DNA of 64,000 bases from Prochlorococcus sp. AG-347-E23 (GCA_003281685.1 QCBH01000007.1:1-64000); one strand, 5' to 3'; numbered from the stretch's first letter, positions 28,760 to 39,547 are shown. Numbers and translations are program-made. Notes: generated by a model not told the origin, from the letters alone.

Positions 28760-29956
28760 TTAATAGTATTCAGTGATTGCTTTTGTAATCCTTTGTAGTC
28801 CATCTTTTATTTTAATTTCTGAAGCTGCACAAGATATTCTTATACATTGATCAGCCCCAAAAGCTTTTCCAGGTATAACAACTAATCCGTAATCTTGAAG
28901 AGCTTTATTGCAGAAATCAACAGAAGTAATTGAGGAGTTAGGTAATTTTGGAAATGCGTAAAATGCTCCGTTAGGTTCTTCAATATAAATCCCATTTATA
29001 TTATTAAGGCCCTCATAAAGAAGTCTTCTTCTTTGATCATAATGGCTATTTATCATTGAGAAAAACTCATTATTAATTTTTAAAGCCTCTAAAGCACCTT
29101 TTTGAACAAAAGAGCAAACATTACTTGTACTTTGACTTTGTAATGCTGAGGACGCTTTTATTACTTCTTTGGGACCTACTAAATAACCTATCCTCCAGCC
29201 AGTCATAGCCCATCCTTTCGCAAACCCATTTATTATAAAAATCCTATCTTTTAAGTCATTTGCTAATGAAGATATACTGTAGTGTTTAAATTCTTTTTTA
29301 AGGATTAGTTCGTAAATCTCATCAGAAAGAATATTGATATTTGGATTTTCTCTAGCTAAATCGGCAATTTGTAATAATTCTTCCTTTGACATAACTCTTC
29401 CAGTAGGATTATTAGGAGAATTGATAATTATAAATTTAGTTTTTGAAGAGATTTTAGACTTCAAATCTTCTATATTTATTTTGAATCCATCTTCTGCAGA
29501 AGAATTTGTAAAAATTGGCTTCCCACCCGCCAATCTAACCATCTGGGGATAACTCAACCAATATGGAGAAGGAATAATAACTTCGTCTCCATTATTTAAA
29601 AAGACTTGGAAAAGATTATATATTGCTTGCTTAGCACCATTTGTGACCATTACATTTTCAAATTCATAACTTAAATCGTTTTGAATTTGAAGTTTATTTG
29701 CGATTGCTTCTCGGAGATCTAAATTCCCCGCTGCGGGCCCGTACTTTGTGAATCCATCAAATATAGCTTTACTTGTAGCCTCTATAACTTTTTTTGGGGC
29801 ATCAAAATCAGGTTCTCCTGCACTTAAATTGCAAATATCTACTCCTTCTGCAGATAATTGATTTGCTTTTGCACTTATCTGCAATGTAAGAGAAGGCTCA
29901 ATTGAAAGTGCCCGATCAGATAAATTAACTTGACTCATTGACTTATGACTTTTCAA
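28760..29956 (-). CDS. aspC: Aspartate aminotransferase (class I, PLP)
   Basis: It transfers amino groups between aspartate and 2-oxoglutarate, linking nitrogen assimilation to oxaloacetate. The 398 residues open with the class Ib pattern LSAGEPDFDAP. The PLP lysine is in INGFAKGWAMTGWRIGYLVG, and SPNNPTGRVMSKEEL and CIRISCAAS (substrate-carboxylate Arg) are present. It begins at ATG 29956, 13 bases upstream of phnD, and may be co-transcribed with it. Confidence 0.92.
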   Translation of the reverse strand: MKSHKSMSQVNLSDRALSIEPSLTLQISAKANQLSAEGVDICNLSAGEPDFDAPKKVIEATSKAIFDGFTKYGPAAGNLDLREAIANKLQIQNDLSYEFENVMVTNGAKQAIYNLFQVFLNNGDEVIIPSPYWLSYPQMVRLAGGKPIFTNSSAEDGFKINIEDLKSKISSKTKFIIINSPNNPTGRVMSKEELLQIADLARENPNINILSDEIYELILKKEFKHYSISSLANDLKDRIFIINGFAKGWAMTGWRIGYLVGPKEVIKASSALQSQSTSNVCSFVQKGALEALKINNEFFSMINSHYDQRRRLLYEGLNNINGIYIEEPNGAFYAFPKLPNSSITSVDFCNKALQDYGLVVIPGKAFGADQCIRISCAASEIKIKDGLQRITKAITEYY

Positions 29957-30099
29957 ATATGACTTTTAATAATGACAAATGCATAAATTAAGAATAAATA
30001 AAACTATCACACTATGGTTTAATTTAGTTCATTTTCTTAATCTATTTTATTTTCATGTTTTGAGTTCTTAAGATAAATACATTTAAAGTTTTATTTTCG

Positions 30100-30603
30100 G
30101 TGAAAAGGTTAGTAATTGGGAGAGGAAGTGTATTTGCAGATTTGTTAATAATTGGCGAGGCACCTGGAGCACAGGAAGATTTAGAAGGAAAACCTTATGT
30201 AGGTAAATCTGGTAAGCTATTAAACGAATTATTAATTCAAGCTGGGATTGACTATAAGAAGGATGTTTATTTTTGTAATGTAATTAAATGTCGTCCACCA
30301 AATAATAGAAAACCAACTGCTAGTGAAATTAATATTCATAAACCTTGGTTATTACAGCAAATAAAGCTAGTTGATCCAAAATTTATATTACTTACTGGTT
30401 CAACTGCTATGAGAGCTATTTTAGAAGTTAAAGATCCTATAAGTAATTTAAGAGGTCAATGGATTAAAAAAGATGGGAGAGAAATTATGGTAATTTTTCA
30501 TCCATCTTATTTGTTGAGATTTCCTTCAAAAGAAATCAATAAACCCTACCATCTAACTTTGAAAGACCTAGAGAATGTAAGTGGTAAACTATATGCCGTA
30601 TAA
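30100..30603 (+). CDS. Uracil-DNA glycosylase, family 4 type, lacking most Fe-S ligands
   Basis: It removes uracil from DNA. Family motifs are intact: IGEAPGAQEDLEGKPYVGKSG (motif 1) and IFHPSYLLR (motif 2). The 167 residues are about 40 fewer than usual because the N-terminal segment with the first Cys pair is absent: the open frame upstream to the stop at 30061 has no Cys. Of the second pair, the KCRPPNNR cysteine remains (residue 64), but the partner site is His (residue 80). The start is GTG at 30100. Related glycosylases without a cluster exist, so it may still be active. Confidence 0.85.
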   Translation: MKRLVIGRGSVFADLLIIGEAPGAQEDLEGKPYVGKSGKLLNELLIQAGIDYKKDVYFCNVIKCRPPNNRKPTASEINIHKPWLLQQIKLVDPKFILLTGSTAMRAILEVKDPISNLRGQWIKKDGREIMVIFHPSYLLRFPSKEINKPYHLTLKDLENVSGKLYAV

Positions 30604-30638
30604 TTTAGTGAAATCCTTTTTGAATATCAAGAATTTTA

Positions 30639-31856
30639 ATGTCATTAACTCAATCAAAAGAGGTTAATAGTCTCTCCAAAAGATATTCAACTCATATTGA
30701 GAGAAGGATAACTAGAACAGTAATGGTGGGTGATGTAGCTATTGGAAGTGATTATCCAGTAAGAGTTCAATCGATGATAAATGAAGATACGATGGATGTC
30801 GAAAATGCTTACTTAGCTATCAAAAGACTTCATGATGTAGGTTGTGAAATAGTAAGACTAACTGTCCCTTCCTTAGCTCACGCAAAAGCAGTAGGAGATA
30901 TTAAAGCAAAATTATTAGAAAATGATATCAACACCCCCTTAGTAGCTGATGTTCACCATAATGGTATGAAAATTGCAATGGAGGTTGCAAAACACGTTGA
31001 TAAAGTAAGAATAAACCCTGGATTGTTTGTTTTTGAAAAATCAGACCCTACAAGAACTGAATATACAGATGAGGAATTTGAAACTATTAAACAAACAATA
31101 CTTAAAAGATTTACCCCTTTAGTTGAAGTTTTAAAGGCTGAAAACAAAGCTCTAAGGATTGGAGTTAATCATGGGTCTCTATCTGAGAGGATGCTTTTTA
31201 CTTATGGAGATACGCCATTAGGAATGACAGAATCTGCGATGGAGTTCGTCAAAATTTGTGATGAGCTTGATTTTCATAACATAATTATTTCTATGAAAGC
31301 TTCTAGGGCTCCGGTCATGATGGCAGCTTACAGAATGATTGCAGATAGGCTTGACTCAGAAGGATATAACTATCCCTTACATTTAGGAGTGACCGAAGCT
31401 GGTGATGGTGATTATGGAAGGATTAAAAGTACTGCTGGAATTGGAACGCTTTTAGCAGAGGGATTAGGAGATACCATCAGGGTTTCCTTAACAGAAGCTC
31501 CAGAAAAGGAAATACCAGTGTGTTATTCAATTTTGCAATCTTTAGGATTAAGAAAAACAATGGTTGAATACATCAGTTGCCCTAGTTGTGGTAGAACACT
31601 TTTCAATCTGGAAGAAGTTGTAGATAAAGTTAGGAACGCCACCTCACATTTAACGGGTTTAGATATAGCAATAATGGGATGTATTGTTAATGGGCCAGGA
31701 GAAATGGCAGATGCTGATTATGGTTATGTTGGGAAAGGTAAAGGAACTATTGCCTTATATAGAAGGAAAGAAGAGATAAAAAGAGTACCTGAAGATGAGG
31801 GAGTTAATGCTTTAATCCAACTTATTAAGGATGATGGGAAGTGGATTGATCCTTAA
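30639..31856 (+). CDS. ispG: 4-hydroxy-3-methylbut-2-enyl diphosphate synthase
   Basis: It converts MEcPP to HMBPP, the penultimate MEP-pathway step towards carotenoids, phytol and quinones. The 405 residues fit. The [4Fe-4S] ligands are in ISCPSCGRT and [18 protein letters not shown]. The N-terminal barrel has [13 protein letters not shown] and VRINPGLF. The cyanobacterial enzyme uses ferredoxin. It starts with ATG 30639 and is followed by ctpA. Confidence 0.96.
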   Translation: MSLTQSKEVNSLSKRYSTHIERRITRTVMVGDVAIGSDYPVRVQSMINEDTMDVENAYLAIKRLHDVGCEIVRLTVPSLAHAKAVGDIKAKLLENDINTPLVADVHHNGMKIAMEVAKHVDKVRINPGLFVFEKSDPTRTEYTDEEFETIKQTILKRFTPLVEVLKAENKALRIGVNHGSLSERMLFTYGDTPLGMTESAMEFVKICDELDFHNIIISMKASRAPVMMAAYRMIADRLDSEGYNYPLHLGVTEAGDGDYGRIKSTAGIGTLLAEGLGDTIRVSLTEAPEKEIPVCYSILQSLGLRKTMVEYISCPSCGRTLFNLEEVVDKVRNATSHLTGLDIAIMGCIVNGPGEMADADYGYVGKGKGTIALYRRKEEIKRVPEDEGVNALIQLIKDDGKWIDP

Positions 31857-31908
31857 GGATTTGTCAAAATTTTGAATTATAAATAAATTCTTTTTATAAT
31901 AAAAAATA

Positions 31909-33252
31909 TTGAATTATTTGAAGATAAGAAAATTGCTTAAAAAAAAATATATATTTCTGTTCGCGACATCCTTTTCTGGACTATTCTTAAATAATTTTGC
32001 AGAGGCAACAGTTTTAAATAATAGTTATAAAGAAGTAATTGATCATGTTTGGCAAATTGTATATAGAGATTTTCTTGATTCAAGCGGCAAATTTCAAAAG
32101 TCCAATTGGATTAATCTAAGAAAAGAAACTTTATCAAAAACATATTCAGATAGCAATGAAGCATATGATGCGATTAGAGATATGCTTTCTTACTTAGATG
32201 ATTCTTATACAAGATTTTTAGAACCTAAGGAATTTAATCAAATGAGAATCGATACCTCTGGTGAATTAACTGGAGTTGGTATCCAAATAGTTAAAGATAA
32301 AGAATCTGATGATTTAATAATTATTTCTCCCATAGAGGGCACTCCTGCATTTGATGCTGGAATTAAAGCTAGAGATAAAATATTATCCATAGATGATATT
32401 TCTACTGAAGGTATGAATATTGAGGAGGCCGTGAAATTAATAAGAGGACAAAGAGGTACTAAAGTAAAGCTTGAAATTCTTAGAGGTTCTAATTCCTTTT
32501 TTAAGATTTTATCAAGAGAAAAAATTGAAATAAAATCTGTATCAAGTAAAGTCAATCAAACCAAAAACGGCTTATCAATTGGCTATGTAAGAATTAAACA
32601 ATTTAATGCAAATGCATCAAAAGAGACTAGAGATGCTATTAAGGATTTAGAAACAAAAAAAGTCGAAGGATATGTTCTTGACTTGAGAAGTAATCCTGGA
32701 GGTTTATTAGAATCAAGCATTGATATCTCAAGGCACTTCATTAACAAGGGAGTAATAGTAAGTACGGTAAGTAAAGATGGTTTAAAAGAAACAAAAAAAG
32801 GAAACGGTCAAGCTCTAACTAAAAAGCCCTTAGTTGTCTTAGTTAATGAGGGTTCTGCTAGTGCTAGTGAAATAGTCTCTGGTGCAATAAAGGATAACAA
32901 AAGAGGAAAATTAGTCGGGAAGAAAACGTTTGGTAAAGGTTTAGTTCAATCTATGAGAACATTAGTTGATGGTTCAGGTCTAACTGTTACAGTCGCTAAG
33001 TATTTAACTCCGAACGGCACTGATATAAACAAATCTGGAATTATTCCAGACATAGAAGTAAAAATGAATATAAACCCTATACTTCAAAGAGAGATAGGAA
33101 CTAGAAAAGATAAACAATATAGAGCTGGTGAAAAAGAGCTAATAAATATAATTAATAGAAAGAATCAGATAAGCGAATTTAAGCCCGACACCACAAACCT
33201 TAATGCATTCCTAAAAATTAGTAAGGAAGATAAAGTATTTTCATTAAATTAA
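31909..33252 (+). CDS. ctpA: Carboxyl-terminal processing protease (D1 C-terminal processing type)
   Basis: A lumenal or periplasmic serine protease of family S41; cyanobacterial CtpA trims the D1 precursor of photosystem II. It has a signal-anchor (residues ~15-33), a PDZ domain (~98-180, TGVGIQIVKD), and the catalytic core with LDLRSNPGG, NEGSASASEIVSGA (Ser nucleophile) and GKKTFGKGLVQ (the Lys base). The start is TTG at 31909. Its last 4 bases overlap the end of the convergent nadA gene. Which of the Ctp paralogues it is cannot be decided from this window. Confidence 0.9.
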   Translation: MNYLKIRKLLKKKYIFLFATSFSGLFLNNFAEATVLNNSYKEVIDHVWQIVYRDFLDSSGKFQKSNWINLRKETLSKTYSDSNEAYDAIRDMLSYLDDSYTRFLEPKEFNQMRIDTSGELTGVGIQIVKDKESDDLIIISPIEGTPAFDAGIKARDKILSIDDISTEGMNIEEAVKLIRGQRGTKVKLEILRGSNSFFKILSREKIEIKSVSSKVNQTKNGLSIGYVRIKQFNANASKETRDAIKDLETKKVEGYVLDLRSNPGGLLESSIDISRHFINKGVIVSTVSKDGLKETKKGNGQALTKKPLVVLVNEGSASASEIVSGAIKDNKRGKLVGKKTFGKGLVQSMRTLVDGSGLTVTVAKYLTPNGTDINKSGIIPDIEVKMNINPILQREIGTRKDKQYRAGEKELINIINRKNQISEFKPDTTNLNAFLKISKEDKVFSLN

Positions 33253-34163
33253 TTACTCATATCCAGCATTCTCTTTATTGGCACATAGGCTCTTCTTATT
33301 ATTTCTGGGTCTAGTTCGATAGACGGGGAATTATTTTTCAAACAATCAAGAATTTTTTCTAAAGTATTTAATTTCATATATGGACACTCGTTACATTTAC
33401 AACCTTCTACATCTGGGACTTCAATAAAAATTTTATTAGGTTCTTTCTTTTTCATTTGATGAATTATTCCAGGTTCAGTTAGTACCATGTAAGTTTTAGA
33501 TGGATCTTTACTTACGAAATCAAGCAGCTTACTTGTTGATCCAATAAAGTCTGAGAGAATTAGTAAATTTTGACTACATTCAGGATGAGCAATTACTTTT
33601 GATCCTGGATTTTGATATTTTAATTTTAGAAGCGCTTCTTCACTAAACGATTCATGAACAATGCAGCTGCCAGGCCATAATTTAAGATCTCTTCCTGAAT
33701 TTTTCTGTACCCATCTCCCAAGGTTCTGATCTGGTGCAAATATTATCTTTTTATCTTCAGGTATCTTTTTAATTAATGAGACTGCATTACTACTTGTACA
33801 TATCAGATCACTTTGAGCTTTTACTTCTGCAGTACAATTTATATAACTTACGACATAGTGATCTGGATTTTCTTCCCTGAACTTTTGAAATTTATCTGAG
33901 GGACAATCGTCTGCTAATGAGCATCCTGCGTCAATATCTGGTAAAAGTACTTTTTTATTTGGGCTAAGTATTTTTGCGGTTTCGGCCATAAAGTGCACAC
34001 CGCAAAAAATTATTATGTCTGCGTCATTATTTGCAGCTTTCCTAGATAGATCTAATGAATCGCCAATAAAATCTGCAATTTCCTGAATCTCTGGAGCTTG
34101 ATAATAGTGCGCAAGAATAATTGCATTAGCTTTTTCGCAACGCTCCTTTATTTCAGAAATCAA
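33249..34163 (-). CDS. nadA: Quinolinate synthase
   Basis: It condenses iminoaspartate with dihydroxyacetone phosphate to give quinolinate in NAD synthesis. Conserved motifs are IILAHYYQAPEIQEIAD, GVHFMAETAKIL, ICTSSNAVSLI and EGCKCNECPYMKLNTL, and the three cluster cysteines can be assigned within them. The start given is TTG at 34163 (304 residues). The frame is open for another 18 codons to a CTG at 34217, and many homologues have a longer N-terminus, so a non-standard start is possible. Confidence 0.93.
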   Translation of the reverse strand: MISEIKERCEKANAIILAHYYQAPEIQEIADFIGDSLDLSRKAANNDADIIIFCGVHFMAETAKILSPNKKVLLPDIDAGCSLADDCPSDKFQKFREENPDHYVVSYINCTAEVKAQSDLICTSSNAVSLIKKIPEDKKIIFAPDQNLGRWVQKNSGRDLKLWPGSCIVHESFSEEALLKLKYQNPGSKVIAHPECSQNLLILSDFIGSTSKLLDFVSKDPSKTYMVLTEPGIIHQMKKKEPNKIFIEVPDVEGCKCNECPYMKLNTLEKILDCLKNNSPSIELDPEIIRRAYVPIKRMLDMSN

Positions 34164-34266
34164 ATCCTCTTCGTTTTGAACTGATTTCTGTTTTGCAGTA
34201 GAAGTTATACTGGTCAGGATTTAGAATATCTCTAAATAGATTATATGCCTTTAAACAGAAAAAATT

Positions 34267-35100
34267 CTGACAAATTTAAAAATTGCTATTGTTGGTGACT
34301 GTCATGGTCAATGGTCTGAATTAGACTTGAAAGTTTTATCGATTATCAAACCAAATATTGTTTTATTTGTTGGTGATATTTCTAATGGAAGTGTCAAAAT
34401 AATTAAAAAAATCAATAAGATCAAAATTCCTACTTTTGTAATTTTAGGAAATCATGATAGAGGGAAAGATTCTACAGGCGAAACTCTCTCAAAACAGATA
34501 CGTGTTCTTGGTGAAAAAAATTGTGCATGGGATTTGAAAGTTTTTAATAATCAAATAAATTTATTATCTGCAAGACCATGTAGTTCTGGCGGCGGCTATT
34601 ATCTTTCAAAAGAAGTTAAAGGTGTTTATGGACCTATCACCGAACAAGATTCAATAAATAAAATCATCAAATGTTCAGAAGAGAGTATTGACGATATACC
34701 TTTAATAATTATGTCTCATGCAGGCCCCTCGGGTTTAGGTTCAGAACCTAGAAGCATTTGTGGGAAAGACTGGAAATTACCATCTTTAGATTGGGGAGAC
34801 AGAGATTTGTCTTTGGCTATTTCTCAAATACAAAAGAGAAGAAAAGTTGATCTTGTAATTTTTGGTCATATGCACAATCAGCTTAAAAGAAATCTTGGTT
34901 TAAGAGAGATGTTTAAAATTGATAGCAAAGGGACAATTTATTTCAATACTGCTGTAGTGCCAAGATATAAAACTAATGAGGATGGTAAATTACTAATTAA
35001 CTTTTCATGGATTGAGTTTGAAAAAAATGAATTAAAACATGTCTCTCACCGATGGTATTCAGAGTGTGGTGAAATTTGTGAAGAAGATAATTTTTTTTAG
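34267..35100 (+). CDS. Metallophosphoesterase with a non-ATG/GTG/TTG start
   Basis: This is a calcineurin-like phosphoesterase of about 277 residues. The essential first motif KIAIVGDCHGQWSE lies upstream of the first TTG in the frame (34327), so translation must begin earlier. Between the TAA at 34252-34254 and that motif there is no ATG, GTG or TTG; CTG (34267) or ATT (34264) remain. The other motifs are VGDIS, ILGNHDRG, MSHAGPSG and VIFGHMHNQL. The family includes a TIGR04168 group typical of cyanobacteria. It is divergent from nadA. Function otherwise unknown. Confidence 0.75.
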   Translation: MTNLKIAIVGDCHGQWSELDLKVLSIIKPNIVLFVGDISNGSVKIIKKINKIKIPTFVILGNHDRGKDSTGETLSKQIRVLGEKNCAWDLKVFNNQINLLSARPCSSGGGYYLSKEVKGVYGPITEQDSINKIIKCSEESIDDIPLIIMSHAGPSGLGSEPRSICGKDWKLPSLDWGDRDLSLAISQIQKRRKVDLVIFGHMHNQLKRNLGLREMFKIDSKGTIYFNTAVVPRYKTNEDGKLLINFSWIEFEKNELKHVSHRWYSECGEICEEDNFF

Positions 35101-35123
35101 GATTAGATATCTTTGATCATATT

Positions 35124-35921
35124 TTAAGTATTTTTTGGCTTTTCATATCTTGAAAATAACGTTTGAGATAAAATATAGCCGGCAATTCCTGCTGCTGTAA
35201 AAGCTAAACCATTTTTAAATAATGGTAATAAATCACTTGTTCTGGATATTATCGGTGCCAAACCAAAAATTCCAAATAACATTCCCCATAAAGGAGAAAG
35301 AAGAGCTAAAAATCCAATTGATATCACTTGACCTTCTTTTCGTGGCGCAGATGCGAAACCTGCAACTAAACCTCCAAGAATAGATGTACATAAAGTCCAT
35401 ATATATTGTTCTTTGGGTAGGCCAGGAACAACTTGACAACCTCCTCTTTCAAGACAAATCTTTACGGAATTTATTGCATCTAATACTGCGCCATCCTCAC
35501 CATGATCTTTCACATAATATTGATTACCAAATCTTGTTTGAAGTTCAACCCAAAATAACCTTGGCATAAAATTAAAATAAGCTTCTCCGACGTTAAAGTT
35601 CAGTAAATTTCCTCCTCTAGGATCCGCAACTATCAATAAACTTGTCTCATCTAAATCCCAATAGTCCTTTATTGCATTACCAGGAGAACTCTCAAACTGA
35701 GATAAATATTTAATTTTCCACCCACTTTCGATTTCTAGATTATTGAGCTTGTCCTCTAAAGATTTTTTTTGATTAGGGCTTAATGTTTTAGCTAAATCAA
35801 TTACTGGTGTTTTTTCTTCAGGTAAGAGATTTGGATTATTTATAGCGAAAACGGGTTTATTTGAAATTAAAACTAATATAGATAGAAATATTCCCAATAA
35901 ATAGTTAATCTTTGAAGGCAT
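35124..35921 (-). CDS. TPM-domain (Psb32-like) exported membrane protein
   Basis: It has 265 residues, a signal peptide (~5-25), and a TPM domain (residues ~35-155: VIDLAKTLSPNQKKSLEDKL through NQYYVKDHGEDGAVLDAI). The C-terminal ~85 residues contain two or three membrane helices. Cyanobacterial and plant TPM proteins (Psb32, TLP18.3) help photosystem II repair, so a thylakoid-lumen role is the best inference. It is divergent from the MidA-like gene 31 bases upstream. Confidence 0.8.
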   Translation of the reverse strand: MPSKINYLLGIFLSILVLISNKPVFAINNPNLLPEEKTPVIDLAKTLSPNQKKSLEDKLNNLEIESGWKIKYLSQFESSPGNAIKDYWDLDETSLLIVADPRGGNLLNFNVGEAYFNFMPRLFWVELQTRFGNQYYVKDHGEDGAVLDAINSVKICLERGGCQVVPGLPKEQYIWTLCTSILGGLVAGFASAPRKEGQVISIGFLALLSPLWGMLFGIFGLAPIISRTSDLLPLFKNGLAFTAAGIAGYILSQTLFSRYEKPKNT

Positions 35922-35952
35922 AAATAAGTTTTGTCTTTTTATATTTTCGCCG

Positions 35953-37143
35953 ATGAATAGCTTACCCGCGAATAATCCAGATTGGTTAGTAAAAAAAATA
36001 ATAAAAATGGGTGGGACTATAAGTTTTTATGACTATATGAATTTTGTTTTAAATGATCCTATTGGTGGTTATTATGGCAGCGGTAAAGCTGAGTTAGGCG
36101 TTCGTGGAGATTTTGTCACATCACCCTCTTTATCAGATGATTTTGCTTTTTTGGCTGGTAAACAAATAGAAGATTGGCTAATTCAGTTCAAAAATAGTTT
36201 TTTATCTAATCAGAAATTAGCGGTAATTGAATTTGGAGCAGGAGATGGAAGCTTTATGAGTGGATTAATTAAATATTTTTTGGAAAATAATAAGAATTTT
36301 TTGGAAGGAGTTTCTTTTGTAATTATCGAACCTAATGAAGGGATGGTAGGAAAACAAAAAAATAAATTGGAGGAATTTTTAAACTTAGGTATTAATATTT
36401 TATGGAAAGGTTTGGAAGAAATAGAGGAAAATAATATAAACGGAATAGTTCTTGCAAATGAGGTTTTAGATGCTTTGCCAGTAGAGAGAATAACCTTCTC
36501 AAAAGGAAAATTACTTCGACAAGCAGTTTCTGTAGATAAAAAATCTCATAAATTATTTTTTGATGTAATGCCAATTACAAGTGAATTAGAAAAAAGTATT
36601 GAGCTTGCTAAAGGTGAGTTGGGAATTACTATCCCGCCTGAAGATGCGCTAGAAGGATGGACAACCGAATGGCATGTAGATAACTCAAAATGGTTAGAAG
36701 CTATTTATGGAAAAATTAATAATGGTATTTTATTGATAATTGATTACGCTAGAGAAGCTAAAAAATACTATAACTCTAGGAATTCTGATGGGACGATAGT
36801 TTCTTATGAAAATCAAAAAATGATGAATAATGTATTAGATTCTCCTGGAAATTGCGATTTAACTTCTCATGTGTGCATAGAAACTTTAATTAATGATGCT
36901 GAGACTATTGGATTTAATACTGTTGGAATAACAAAACAAGGAGAGGCTTTGTTGGCACTTGGATTGGCAGAGAGACTTTATGGAATTCAGAAGGAATTTA
37001 AGGAGGATTTATCAAATGCTCTTTTAAGAAGAGAGGCATTACTTAGACTCGTAGATCCGGTATGCCTAGGTAATTTTAAGTGGTTTGTTTTTAATAAGTT
37101 TAAAGAGAAGGAAATGAATATAAATTCAACCTGTTTGCGTTAA
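35953..37143 (+). CDS. MidA/NDUFAF7-family SAM-dependent methyltransferase (DUF185)
   Basis: It has 396 residues. The N-terminal [19 protein letters not shown] and the SAM motif [14 protein letters not shown] (residues ~95-108) mark the family, along with [13 protein letters not shown] and [13 protein letters not shown]. The mitochondrial member NDUFAF7 methylates an arginine in a complex I subunit; the cyanobacterial target may be an NDH-1 subunit, but that is inference. Its stop overlaps the stop of the convergent aroB by 4 bases. Confidence 0.83.
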   Translation: MNSLPANNPDWLVKKIIKMGGTISFYDYMNFVLNDPIGGYYGSGKAELGVRGDFVTSPSLSDDFAFLAGKQIEDWLIQFKNSFLSNQKLAVIEFGAGDGSFMSGLIKYFLENNKNFLEGVSFVIIEPNEGMVGKQKNKLEEFLNLGINILWKGLEEIEENNINGIVLANEVLDALPVERITFSKGKLLRQAVSVDKKSHKLFFDVMPITSELEKSIELAKGELGITIPPEDALEGWTTEWHVDNSKWLEAIYGKINNGILLIIDYAREAKKYYNSRNSDGTIVSYENQKMMNNVLDSPGNCDLTSHVCIETLINDAETIGFNTVGITKQGEALLALGLAERLYGIQKEFKEDLSNALLRREALLRLVDPVCLGNFKWFVFNKFKEKEMNINSTCLR

Positions 37144-38231
37144 GAAAAAAACTTTAAAAATAATGAATCTTCTACGTCATCATATATATCTACTGCACCA
37201 ATTTCTTTCGGTAATATAAATCTCATTTTGCCATCGCGAACTTTTTTATCGCCCATAAGTATTTTTAAAACGTCTTCTTTATTTATTTTGGGAATCTCTG
37301 TAGGAAGATCGTAACTCCTCAAAAGATTCTTCTGTCTCTCTAATTCTTCTTGAGACCATAACCCTTTCTCAATTGCTATTTTCCCCGCAATATTCATACC
37401 AATTGATATCGCCTCACCATGTAGAAATTTGCCGTATCCGCATAAATTTTCAATTACGTGACCAAAAGAATGACCATAATTCAATATTGCTCTAACACCA
37501 TTTTCATGTTCGTCTTGAGAGACAATATGAGATTTTGTTTTTATTGAACTGTTAATTATTTTAATTAGATAATCATTTTTGAGATTGATAAGTTCATTCT
37601 TGTTTTTTTCAATTTCTAAGTATTCGAAAAGTTCCTTATCTCTTATTACTCCGTATTTTATAACTTCGGCCATGCCTGCATTAAATTCTCTTTTGGGCAA
37701 ACTTTTTAAAGTTTCTGGATCAATAAAAACTGCTTTAGGTTGATTGAAGGCTCCAATTAAATTCTTACCTTTTGGATGATTTACTCCTGTTTTCCCTCCC
37801 ACAGATGAATCAACCATTGATAATAATGTTGTTGGAATCTGAATATATTCGATACCTCTCAGCCAAGTAGCAGCTGCGAAACCACTTACATCTCCAACAA
37901 TTCCTCCTCCGAGGGCAATAATTATAGAATTTCTATCTAAGCCAAATTCAAATGCAACATCATATATTTCACTTAAGGTTTTTAAGTTTTTATATGATTC
38001 TCCAGCCTTGATAAGGAACATTTTTGCCTGAAATTGATTGTCTTTTAAATTATTTAAGAATTTTTCTCCATACAAATTTGATATTTCTTCATTTGAAATC
38101 ACAAGTATTCTTCTATTCTTTGTTATTCCAATTTTTAAAAGCTCTTCGCTGATATGATTCAGTATCCCTGCTTCTAGAGTTACTTCGTACGACTTATCAC
38201 CTAATGGGACTAATATCTTTCTCTTACTCAC
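37140..38231 (-). CDS. aroB: 3-dehydroquinate synthase
   Basis: Second step of the shikimate pathway, cyclising DAHP with NAD and a divalent metal. It has 363 residues. [20 protein letters not shown] and [20 protein letters not shown] are signatures; [12 protein letters not shown] carries metal-binding His residues, with a further Glu in AEVIKYG. It starts with ATG at 38231 and is divergent from purK. Confidence 0.96.
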   Translation of the reverse strand: MSKRKILVPLGDKSYEVTLEAGILNHISEELLKIGITKNRRILVISNEEISNLYGEKFLNNLKDNQFQAKMFLIKAGESYKNLKTLSEIYDVAFEFGLDRNSIIIALGGGIVGDVSGFAAATWLRGIEYIQIPTTLLSMVDSSVGGKTGVNHPKGKNLIGAFNQPKAVFIDPETLKSLPKREFNAGMAEVIKYGVIRDKELFEYLEIEKNKNELINLKNDYLIKIINSSIKTKSHIVSQDEHENGVRAILNYGHSFGHVIENLCGYGKFLHGEAISIGMNIAGKIAIEKGLWSQEELERQKNLLRSYDLPTEIPKINKEDVLKILMGDKKVRDGKMRFILPKEIGAVDIYDDVEDSLFLKFFS

Positions 38232-38356
38232 AATTGATTACCTAGTGAAAATTTGTAAATATTTGGTATTAAATACTTTATATATTAGCAAAATTTAAGC
38301 TCTAGATACTTAAAAATTCAGTTGTTAAGAATTAGAAATGGTAATAAAATCATGCT

Positions 38357-39547
38357 ATGAGTTTTAAAAAAAATATAAACGAAATTAAGAAAAATTATTC
38401 CCTAGGAATAATTGGAGGTGGTCAACTGGCTTTGATGTTAACCGAGGCAGCACAAAAAAGAGATTTAGAAGTATGTGTGCAAACAAAATCTTGTGATGAT
38501 CCTGCTGGTTCAAAAGCAGATCATGTAATAGAAGCCGATCCTTTAAAGATAAGAGGTAATAAATCATTAATTAATGAGTGTGAAAAAATAATTTTTGAAA
38601 ATGAATGGATAAAAATTGATAAATTAAATTTAATTGACAATAAGGATATTTTTGTTCCAAGCCTTAATGCAATTAAGCCATTAGTAGATAGGTTTTCTCA
38701 AAAAAAATTAATAGATAGACTGAATATTCCCTGTCCAAAATGGATAAGTATTGAAGATTTTAAAAATCTCTCGGATGAGGAAACCAATAATTGGAATTTC
38801 CCTCTAATGGCAAAATCAAATAAAGGTGGATATGACGGTAAAGGGAACAGAAAAATAAAAACAAAAGAAGATTTAGATTCTTTTTTAACAGAGAATAATT
38901 CTGATGAATGGTTAATAGAAGAATGGATAGAGTATGAAAAAGAACTGGCTCTTGTTGGTTCGAGAGATAGGACCGGTAAGATAAGATTCTTTCCAATAGT
39001 TGAGACATTCCAATCAAACCATGTTTGTGATTGGGTTCTTGCACCTGGAACAAATGAATATGATTTGAACTTATTTGCAATAAATATTTTCTCTTCAATA
39101 GTCAATGAATTAAATTACGTTGGAGTTTTAGCTATTGAATTCTTTTATGGAGATAATGGTCTTTTAATTAATGAAATAGCTCCTAGAACACATAACTCAG
39201 CTCATTTCTCTATTGAAGCATGTACTTCAAGTCAGTTTGATCAATATGTTTGCATTTCTTCTGGGATAATGCCACCTGAAATTAAAATGAACTGTGGTGG
39301 GGCAATTATGATAAATCTACTTGGATTAAGAAAGAATTTCCCAATATCAATGGAAACCAGAATTAAAATGTTATCTGAAATTGAGGGTTCTAATATTCAT
39401 TGTTATGGTAAATCTCGAGAAATTCTGGGAAGAAAAATGGCTCACATCACATTTTTATTAAATGGTGAAACGCATTCAGAAAGATATGATGAAGCTCAAG
39501 TTTTATTAACTATGGTAAGAGACATTTGGCCATCTCCAAATAGATAA
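38357..39547 (+). CDS. purK: N5-carboxyaminoimidazole ribonucleotide synthase
   Basis: It carboxylates AIR at N5 using ATP and bicarbonate in purine synthesis. It is an ATP-grasp protein of 396 residues: GIIGGGQLALMLTEAA (N-terminal), KSNKGGYDGKGNRKI (ATP lid), LINEIAPRTHNSAHFSIEAC (active site and metal Glu/Asn). It starts with ATG 38357. The 6S RNA gene begins 17 bases after the stop, the known arrangement in Prochlorococcus. Confidence 0.96.
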   Translation: MSFKKNINEIKKNYSLGIIGGGQLALMLTEAAQKRDLEVCVQTKSCDDPAGSKADHVIEADPLKIRGNKSLINECEKIIFENEWIKIDKLNLIDNKDIFVPSLNAIKPLVDRFSQKKLIDRLNIPCPKWISIEDFKNLSDEETNNWNFPLMAKSNKGGYDGKGNRKIKTKEDLDSFLTENNSDEWLIEEWIEYEKELALVGSRDRTGKIRFFPIVETFQSNHVCDWVLAPGTNEYDLNLFAINIFSSIVNELNYVGVLAIEFFYGDNGLLINEIAPRTHNSAHFSIEACTSSQFDQYVCISSGIMPPEIKMNCGGAIMINLLGLRKNFPISMETRIKMLSEIEGSNIHCYGKSREILGRKMAHITFLLNGETHSERYDEAQVLLTMVRDIWPSPNR

